Part shown: piece by piece, positions 56,560 to 64,000 of the stretch | How the letters are laid out: the number at the start of each line of letters is the position of its first letter | Numbering within the stretch: position 1 is the first letter of the stretch | Origin: Hibiscus mutabilis | Lineage: Eukaryota > Streptophyta > Magnoliopsida > Malvales > Malvaceae | Length of the DNA: 64,000 bases | Assembly: GCA_019671005.1 (NCBI GenBank) | Contig: CM033745.1 | Coordinates: 44,387,241-44,451,240 of the forward strand | Direction: 5' to 3' | Position numbers and translations under genes: made by a program | Notes under the pieces: generated by a model | What the model was told of the DNA's origin: nothing | The model's database searches: none | Seen by the model: only the letters and a program-made list of their open reading frames with translations

Positions 56560-58124
56560 AAATTGGATATGAGTTCAATTCGGGAATTTGATTTGATTAC
56601 AAATGTTCAATTATTTCATTAAATATTTGTAATTTAATTCAAGCTTAGACATTTATCTATTTGTTTTAATTCATTTAGGATCAAAATGAATGTAAGAAAA
56701 GTGGTTTGATTTTAGCATAAACATGAAATATGCTTTTAGGGTTTCTTGAAGCCTATAAATAGGTTTCATTCCATTGTAAGACACAACACAACACAAGACA
56801 TGCACACACATTATTCAAGAGCAATACAAGCTATAGTTAATTTTGAGGTATTTTACATACCAAAGCTCTATTTTATAATCTTTTTTTGTTATTTCGATTC
56901 AAATTGGAAAGAAAAAGGGTGCGGGTTCTCACAGAGTCAAGCTCATGGAGGAGCTGATGTCACCAAGAGACGAAGCTGTCACTACCAGAGCCAGGAGTAG
57001 AAATGGGTGCGGCACGCTGCCAACGAGCAGCATCCACACACGGCGGCAGGCGTGGCAGTGCAGGGCGGTCCACGGCTCGACCCGTACCCCATCTCCAACA
57101 AAATTGTGCTACAACCCCCACTATTTGCATTTCTCCACTTTAGTTTTATTTATTCAAATTTCAATCCTTTAATTTTTATTTGCTGCAATTTAATCCTTGT
57201 GTTTTTAGTTCATATTCTTTTTTAAATATAATTGGTTAGCATAGGTTATACAATAATATAATATTTCCATAAAAATGACAAAAAGAAAATCTTAAGTAAA
57301 TTAATTATAAAAAATATGCTCTCATGCTAATTTCTCTTGTAATGTAGTAATTAATAAGCTCTAGATGACTTAATTAAATTTTTTCCTTGTATGTTAATAT
57401 CCTAATAATACAATTTAACTATTAATTCCTTATGTTTAGGTTGCTTAAATAAATTGTCTTCTAATAACTCACTTGGTAAATCTTTAGAAAAAGTAAATAA
57501 ATCTTGCCCTTAATTGCAAGTAATTAAATAAGACCGTTTTAGGTAATCTTTTAGAGAAATAAATAATTTTTCCTTAGTTATAAGTAGTTAAATAAGGTCT
57601 TTTAGGATTATTTTCTCTAAACACATGGTTCTAAGAAAGTAATAATTAATTTTTAAACATTAAATCACAAATGAGAATTAATAAGTATATAAAATGCCAT
57701 TTAAAAAACGATTTTCCTTGCATCAAGACAAAAAAGAAATATTTCCCAAGTAGGGTTAATTTGGTTTTCTCTTAGCAGTTGGGGAATGGTTAAAACTCCT
57801 ATGCGAGACTATATTTTTGGATTTTAGGGATTAATGATCCCATTTTGTTTAAAGTTGACCTGAGTTTCCTCAACCATGATCAAATTCGGGTCACTTTTAG
57901 AACTTTGTAGATTTTTGCATTAATCTTTGCACGCATTCATCCGGTTTACGAAGGAAAATATTTGTGATCAAGTTAACGCCGTTTTTCGGGCGTTGTAGAG
58001 GTGCTAATCCTTCCCCAAACGCAACCGTGCTCCTGAACCCTTGAGATTTTCATAATCTCTTATTTTTTCTTAGGTTTCTAGTCCTAATATAATAAAAGGG
58101 ATCGGTGGAGACTCTGTTATCCTA
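56560..58124 (+). repeat. Ogre-like LTR, second copy (K2)
   Basis: Homologous to K1 over about 1.4 kb (TATA CCTATAAATAGG at 56753, GC-rich patch 56925-57085, hairpin block 57990-58018). It is followed two bases later by a primer site, so it is a 5' LTR. The upstream limit is uncertain because the U3 parts of the copies differ. Confidence 0.65.
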
Positions 58125-58126
58125 GC

Positions 58127-58146
58127 TTGACGACTCCGCTAGGGTC
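58127..58146 (+). promoter_or_regulatory. Primer binding site of element K
   Basis: TTGACGACTCCGCTAGGGTC, the same class as in E and F with a few changes. Confidence 0.7.
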
Positions 58147-58298
58147 ATTTTTAGAGGGCACAACTTTTACTTGATCATGAGTTATTTTCCTTGGTAGTCC
58201 GTTGCATTTTTGTGTGTGCATTTTTTGTGTATATAACTGTTTGCATCATAACATAATCCCTCTACCCGAGCTTTATCCAACTCAAGTGGGAGAACAGT

Positions 58299-58397
58299 AG
58301 CTATGCCTTCGTGAGTAACCCTCCACATGGGCTAGTGAAAAACTTTCAGGGTATAGAGTACCTATGCTCTCGTGAGTAACCATATGCATGGGCATAG
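58299..58397 (+). promoter_or_regulatory. Twin-hairpin leader element of K
   Basis: Unit 1 (about 58298-58335) has TAGC/GCTA outer and GTGAG/CTCCAC inner pairing. Unit 2 (58362-58397) has the perfect stem CTATGC/GCATAG. Both share TTCGTGAGTAACC-like words. A CTACCCGAGCTTT segment lies just upstream (58263), matched in F at 44644. Confidence 0.55.
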
Positions 58398-58731
58398 TGG
58401 AAATGCATCCCCTCGAGCCATGTTCGATCTGCTAGCCTATGATGGGCCATGATCAAACATCTTGTTCGCCTTAGTAGGGGTAAAAGAGGTTCAAGAACCT
58501 TTTTTAGATCCAAGCCCACATGTTTGGCCTTAGAAAACCTATCTCATTAAAGCCATGTGAAAAGTTGTAGGGTTTATTTTCTGTATTATTTAGTATGTTT
58601 TTTTATATTATCCTTTGTATTTTATTTCATTATTATTATGTATTGATGCTTTTCTTGCCTTACTTGTATCTTATAGAGCATACATCTCATTGCATTCTGT
58701 TTATATTCCGAAACATCAGTCAGTTAGTGAT

Positions 58732-59365
58732 CATGAGTGTTCAAGTTGCATCATCCAGCTCTGGGGTCTCTTATTCAAATACTGACGTTAGAAATGAGTC
58801 CTTAGAGCTCCAGCACCAGCACCGAGATAGTGTGCGAAAGGAAACCACCGTAGATGTACCAAAGCAAATGCATATGTGATTGCCTCACAATCATCTATCA
58901 GAATTGGTTATCGTTTGGGAGAGTTTATAAGCCTAAGACTGAGCCATATTCACTAAGAGGTACGAAGACATAGCCCTTATGCTTGGAGTAGATATATATG
59001 AGCCCATGGTTCTAGTAGCTGTTAAGTTATGGGATCCAGCTTATCGTAGCTTCTTCTTTAATCAAGAAGACATGACCCCCACCATATAGGAGTACGTAGT
59101 CCTATTGCACATAGAGTTGGAAAAGCCTGACAAGATATACTACAAAGAGAAGAATTCTGGCTACTGGAAGAAATTTTCCAAGCTTGTTGGTCTAGACGTG
59201 AAAGAGGCGGATGTCCATCTCGTAGAAAAGAATAAGAACCCCTGTTTCACTTGGGAGTTCATCTATGCCCAGATTAGAAAGGACGTAAAGCACAAAAGAG
59301 TCCTTAATTTTCTCGTGTTAAGTGTTCAAAAGTACTATTTTTATAACCCATTTTACTCATATTAT
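58732..59365 (+). pseudogene. ORF1-like gene of element K (DUF7745-like), truncated by an Athila insertion
   Basis: A first segment starts MSVQVASSSSGVS at 58732. After a stop at about 58876, frames continue with LGVDIYEPMVLVAVKLWDPAY, FFFNQEDMTPTI, an in-frame TAG near 59086, then EYVVLLHIELEKPDKIYY, FSKLVGLDVKEA and NPCFTWEFI. The WDP...F.F...DMTPTIEEY pattern is that of a plant domain I recognise as DUF7745-like, found in proteins linked to Tat/Ogre-like elements. Ogre elements carry an extra ORF upstream of gag, which fits this position about 590 nt after the primer site. The frame is cut at 59365 by the Athila LTR. Function is unknown. Confidence 0.6.
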
Positions 59366-60989
59366 TGTTAGACTTAGGCTCATTTTAGTTGAATTATTAG
59401 GCATTCATCCATGTTTTCATGATTTCCTTCACCATCATGCTTGATTTCATAATTTAGTTGATTTTGTGGAAAAAAGGTACTGCCGGTGTGTGTTTTAGTG
59501 CGTGCAAGATCTAATTGCCCAAGTGAGTAGGAGATTGCCATGGCAGCTAAGGAAGGAAACTGAAGGATCGGCCAAGGCAACTGAAGCTGCTTTCCAAATG
59601 CCAAACTGGAGGGTCTGCCAAGGCAATCGAAGTTGTCTTCTACATGCCATGCTGAGCATATTGCTGAGGCATGTCGGGACAAATCCACCTCATTAGGGAT
59701 AAGCATGAAAAGCAAGAGATAAATCCCAAAGATTTGTATTGCCATGCAGCATTTAATGAAGATTGAAATTCAGATATATGAGGAGTTCTTGGAGATCAAA
59801 GGGAGATTAAATTCCAAGAGTTTTAGGAAAAGTTTTTGGAGGAATTAATGTATAATAAAAGAGATCTATTTCTTTTATTCTATTTAATTCCAACTTAACT
59901 TTTTCCTCAAGAAAGACTTTGACCTAGCCATCTCCTATATAAAGAAGCCCTAGCCGCCTACTTGGGACAGAGTTCGATTAGAGGGAGGTGCGATTGGGAA
60001 AGAATTCGACAAAAGGGGGCTGCTCAACATCTTCTTGTTTTTCCTTCTTTGTTCGATTAGATTCATGTTTAGGGATTTTATTCTTGAGTTTATTTTGTGC
60101 CCAGCTATGAAGTAAACATATTTGGCTTGGGTTATTGTGTTTTTGTGGTTGTGAAAACGATTGGATTTGTTTAGGTATTGAGTTTGCAATTTTACTTCAA
60201 GGTTTGTTCATTCTTGGTTCTTAAATTTTTTTGCGAGTGAATTGGGTGAGGATCTTGTGAATTCATCCATTTATCTAATATCGGGAGAGTTAGATTCAAG
60301 AAACGAATGAGCATGGTCTTTATTCAATCAATCGATGGTAAAGACTAATTCAAATTAGGGATAAATTACGAATTTCAACGGCTAAAAAGAGTGCAAGATA
60401 GGTTGTTGTCCACCCTTGGTTCACGCATGAATGTATTATCAAGGCATGCATAATTAACAGCGTTTTGAGTTAGGGATAACGAGAAACCATTGAAAAACAC
60501 TTTGCAAACTTTGAAGGTTGTCGCCCAATTGCCCAAGCAATCGCTCCATCCCAATTGCCCAGGCAATCGTAGACTTGCCCATGCAATCGCAGACCTACCC
60601 AGGCAATTGCAGAATTGCCTAGGTTGTCGCAAAATTACCCAGGTTATCGCAGAATTGCCCCAGCAATCCGACTGGATTCAATTGTTGAAGCAATTGAGCT
60701 ACTCTAGCACTCAATTACCATGACGGTCCATTCAATTATCACACCACGACTCACGATAACTCGGCATACTCTCTCTTATTCATTCACATCTTTCTTTTAT
60801 TTAAATGCTCTTTTATTTTCTTGTTAATTAGAATTCCTACAATCACCTACTTGTGTTTTTACTTTCAGTGCGAGAGTTAGATTCCCGAAGTAGCACCAAT
60901 CCCTGTGGAGACGATATCTATACTATACTATACTATAACTTGTGACGTGTACACTTGCACCAATTGCGAAGAACTTAATACGCACAACA
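59366..60989 (+). repeat. 5' LTR of an Athila-type element (1624 bp)
   Basis: Starts TGTTAGACTTAGG in the K gene and ends CGCACAACA. The end is followed by an Athila-type primer site. The right half is homologous, inverted, to the partial LTRs at 63210 and 63625. It contains an array of TTGCCCAGGCAATC-like units (60525-60690) and the end block caccaatccctgtggagacgatatc (60896-60920). The left limit is inferred from the TG and from the break in the K gene. Confidence 0.75.
60525..60690 (+). repeat. Array of about eight 20-23-bp units in the Athila LTR
   Basis: Units resemble aattgcccaggcaatcgcag, many with an inverted TTGCC...GGCAA core. Related words with GTTGC/GCAAC occur at 59500-59660 and in the partial LTRs at 63490-63570 and 63900-63990. 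Confidence 0.75.
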
Positions 60990-60991
60990 AG

Positions 60992-61011
60992 TTTTTGGCG
61001 CATTGTCGGGG
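60992..61011 (+). promoter_or_regulatory. Primer binding site of the Athila element
   Basis: TTTTTGGCGCATTGTCGGGG, a slightly decayed form of the Athila site usually attributed to tRNA-Asp. Confidence 0.75.
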
Positions 61012-61213
61012 ATTGTCAATAGCGACTTTGTTTTTAATTTCTTGAACCTTTATTTATTTTTATTTTTGTTTTATTTCTAATCGGTTTCAAGGGACTTACA
61101 ACTTTGGTTTTGCATCTGTGTAAGACAAGGGCGAGACCAACAACACAAGACTACCCACTTGAACCCGAGATAGAACGAGTTCTTCATAGAAGAAGATGAC
61201 AACAACGAGCAGC

Positions 61214-63209
61214 AATGGCAGAACAACTTGGTAACCTAGACGGCAATTTGAATGCCAATGGTAACCAGAATGCCGTAGCAAGAGGAGGAGGAGATCCAGT
61301 TATACAACCTGTTTGAAATAGAACTATCCGAGACTACTTAGAGGAAGAACTCAACGGTCTCAATCCAGGAGTTGTCGTACCCGAGTTAGAAGCCGCCCAC
61401 TTTGAATTAAAACCTGTGATGTTCAACATGATCAACACAGTTGGTCAATTTGGTGGCTCAGCAACTAAAGATGCTAGACAACATCTCAAATCATTCTTGG
61501 AGATTTGCAATTCATTCCAGCTACAAGGAGTCCATGAAGATATCCTAAGGCTAGAATTGTTTCCATATTCACTGAGGGATAGGGCAAAAACATGGCTGAA
61601 TAGTATTCTATCCGGATCTATAAGAACTTGGACGGATTTGTGTCGAGATTTCATTACTAGATTTAGTTCTACAAATATGATTGATAAGTTGCGTAATGAT
61701 ATTACTTCTTTTCGGCAGGTAGATGATGAATCCATCTACGAGGCTTGGGAGCGATACATAGAGCTTTTACACAAATGTCCCATGCATGGATTCCCATTGT
61801 GGATGCTAGTGATGATGTTCTACAACTCAGTGAACACACTAACAAGGATGATGCTAGATGCCTCGGCAAATGGCATACTCCTCGACAAGTCACCTGAGGA
61901 AGCGATAGAGATTCTAAACCGTCTTTCCAAGAACGATTATCAGTTCCCAACCACCTGAAGGGGAATAGTCAAACGTAATGCCACGATAAATGAGCTTGAT
62001 TCATCAGGCTCTATTTCTGCACAATTGGCCGCTTTAACCAATATGGTTAAGAACATGCAGCGACCTAGCAACACACAAGAGATCAAGGTAGTAAATAATA
62101 TTTTTGATTTATGTAATGGTAACCATGATTCTTCTGAGTGTTCGCAGAACCCAGAATCTAGCTTTTACGTTGGAAACTACAACCGGAAAAATAATGTGAT
62201 GTCCAACACATACAATCCAGCCTAGATGAAGCACCCTAATTTTTCATGGAGCAACCCAAACAATGCCATTAATCAGAACAGTCAGAACACACAAGCATCA
62301 GGATTCCAGTAGAACATGCTACGGCAACAGATGCTGCAGAAATCGACACCATCCAGTTCTTTGGAAAATTTTCTCAATGCTTTCATGTTAAAAACTGAAT
62401 CTTATATGGTTGAGAATAGTAATTTCATGAAAATGACTGATGCCTTTATCAACAGGACTAAGATGAGATTGCAAAACCAAGAGGCGACCCTAAAGTCATT
62501 GGAGACACAAGTAGGGCAATTTGCTCAGAACTTGAACACAAGACCAATGGGTGGTTTACCTAGCGATACTGAGGTCTCCAAAGGAATAGGCCATGAGCAG
62601 TGTAAAGTAATCACCACCTGGAGTGGACTAAAACTTAATGTTGCACCTACCCAACCAATAAACGACCAGGAGAGCAACCCCTTGTCCAACAAGATGAATC
62701 CTGCAACAAAACCTCCAATAAAAATGACGAATCAAAAATTACCAAGGTAACTTCACATTCTCGTGCCTCGAAAAACCTTGATGCCAAGGTAATACCAAAT
62801 ACCCATGCCTCAGTAATACCCGATGCCATCTCCTCAGCAAGTCCTGAAGCATCAACAATTCCTCAAATCAAATTCCAATGCAAAGAACGGATTGAGGACA
62901 TCCGACTTCTACCACCATTCCTACAGAGGTTGAAACGACTAAAGCAAGAATACCAATTCAAGAAGTTCCTTGACATCTTGAAGCAAGTCCACATCAGCTT
63001 GCCATTGGTTGAAGCAATAGAGCAAATACCGAACTATGCTAAGTTGCTTAAAGACATCATCTCTAAGCGAGCAAGGCTTGGAGAATTTAAAAATGTTTCT
63101 GTAACAGAAGGATGCATGGCCATGTTGCACAACCGCATGCCACCAAAGCTTAAAGGTCCCGACAGTTTCACCATACCATGTTCAATCGGAAACCATTATG
63201 TTGGGAAGG
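61214..63209 (+). pseudogene. Athila gag (start of gag-pol), degenerate
   Basis: Reading from ATG 61214 (MAEQLGNLDGN) there is a TGA at 61314, then a long open part (61416-61958) with the retrotransposon gag domain (ARQHLKSFLEICNSF, DRAKTWLNSILSGSIRTW, FITRFS, ESIYEAWERYIELLHKCPMHG). Later segments hold a CNGNHDSSEC zinc-like motif (about 62114-62145), a coiled region (62316-62600: LKSLETQVGQFAQ) and a segment before the protease (62930-63209: FKKFLDILKQ, GPDSFTIPCSIGNHYVGKV). It is interrupted at 63209, just before the expected protease active site. Stops at about 61957, 62223 and 62312 show decay. Gag forms the particle. Confidence 0.88.
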
Positions 63210-63624
63210 TGTTGAGCGTAATAAGTGCTACGCAATTGTGAAAGTATGCATGTCGCAAGTTATAGTATAAAAGATATCGTCTCACAGGGATTGGTGCCAC
63301 TTCAAGAATCTAATCTCTTACACTGTAAAAAGTAAAAATACAAATAGAAGATTATAGGAGTTTAACTAATAACTAAACTAGAAATCAATAAAGTAAAAGA
63401 ATAGATGAGATCAAATAAGAGAGATAGGCCAGGTTATCGTGAGTTGAGGTGTGATAGCCGATTGGATCGTCTTGGTAAAAGAGTGCAAGGGCAACTCAGT
63501 TGCGTGGCAACTTGCACATCGGGGTTGCTTTGGCAACTAATCCATGGTGGCCTGGGCGACTAGTTCGGCGGAACGTTCTTCAATGGTTTCTTCTTATCCC
63601 TAAGTCAAAACTCTAGCTACTTGT
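63210..63624 (-). repeat. Partial Athila-type LTR inserted in gag, inverted (J1)
   Basis: The plus strand starts TGTTGAGCGTAATAAG. On the minus strand the interval ends CTTATTACGCTCAACA, matching the end of the Athila LTR at 60989. It runs 415 bp and is then cut by a second LTR start at 63625. Confidence 0.78.
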
Positions 63625-64000
63625 TGTTGCGCGTAATAAGTGCTACGCAAATGTGCAAGTATACACGTCGCAAGTTATAGTATAAAAGATATCGTCTCCA
63701 CAGGGATTGGTGCTACTTCAAGAATCTAGTCTCTTGCACTATAAAAAGTAAAAACACAAGTAAAGGATTATAGGAGATAAACTAATGACTAATCTAGAAA
63801 GCAATAAAGTAAATGAATAGATGAGATCAATTGAGAGAGAGATAGGCCAGGTTATCGTGAGTTGAGGTGTGATAGCCGATTGGATCGTTTTGGTAAAAGA
63901 GTGCACGAGCAACTCAGTTGCCGTGGCAACTTGCACAACGGGGTTGCCTTGGCAACTAATCGATGGTTGCCTGGGCAACTAGTTGGGAAACTACTTGGGC
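63625..64000 (-). repeat. Second Athila-type LTR, inverted, nested in J1 (J2)
   Basis: Starts TGTTGCGCGTAATAAG at 63625 and repeats the whole J1 order up to the window end with roughly 90 percent identity by eye. It continues outside the window. Confidence 0.78.

Larger units (their letters stand above)
59366..64000 (+). mobile_element. Athila-type Ty3/gypsy element, 5' part
   Basis: 5' LTR, primer site and gag are visible. Protease and pol are expected right of the window. Two nested inverted partial LTRs interrupt gag/protease from 63210 onward. Confidence 0.82.

Noticed and set aside
1..64000. tRNA, rRNA or snoRNA genes
   Set aside because: No cloverleaf with A and B boxes, rRNA core or box C/D pair was recognised by eye. 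The tRNA-like matches seen are primer binding sites of LTR elements.

Overview
The window is AT-rich nuclear DNA from a flowering plant, most likely a eudicot. The evidence is plant-type Ty1/copia, Tat/Ogre, Athila and chromovirus-like Ty3/gypsy elements, an L1-type LINE, Mutator-like (MULE) elements, and a single plant C2H2 zinc-finger gene. The species cannot be fixed from this sequence. There is one convincing intact host gene, a ZAT-type repressor at 17556-18509 (+). Almost everything else is transposable elements, many nested inside one another, with boundaries that can be read from TG...CA ends and target-site duplications (TSDs).

Left part (1-13050). A SIRE-like copia element (A) enters from the left edge with reverse transcriptase/RNase H, then an accessory gene with its own apparent promoter and leader intron, then a 3' LTR ending at 4855. 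A sits in the gag of a second, pol-less copia element (B). The LTR of B is split by a 2.4-kb Ogre-like solo LTR (7376-9736). Next is a minus-strand LINE (ORF1 with DUF4283 and zinc knuckle, then an endonuclease stub), split by a solo LTR of the A family with a perfect TSD aatcc.

Middle (13050-28500). AT-rich intergenic DNA with the zinc-finger gene, a foldback MITE, and a MULE family recognised by shared long terminal inverted repeats. One copy (19435-20677) has a perfect 9-bp TSD. A larger one (22328-27222) carries a captured pectinesterase exon and is itself interrupted by a small Ty3/gypsy element (22626-26750, TSD caata).

Right part (28500-64000). A decayed integrase fragment is interrupted at 29572 by element F, a non-autonomous gag-only (TR-GAG-like) retrotransposon (29572-51397). 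The 5' LTR of F is interrupted by element E (31547-43754, TSD cacat), a young Tat/Ogre-type element with dual RNase H and integrase but no visible reverse transcriptase. E and F share primer-site type, polypurine tract, LTR ends, and tandem repeats in the 3' untranslated region. Further right are two Ogre-like LTRs followed by a primer site and an ORF1-like gene (K). An Athila element with gag is inserted in that gene. Two nested partial Athila-type LTRs are inserted in the Athila gag up to the window edge.

The most promising unexplained signals are RNA-level structures shared by the Tat/Ogre-like elements. One is a stem-loop with a nearly constant loop near the 3' end of seven LTR copies. 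The other is a pair of tandem hairpins between primer site and gag. Paired 10-bp palindromes in the copia LTRs, and an accessory ORF with its own promoter and intron, are also worth checking. All structural and homology calls were made by eye.
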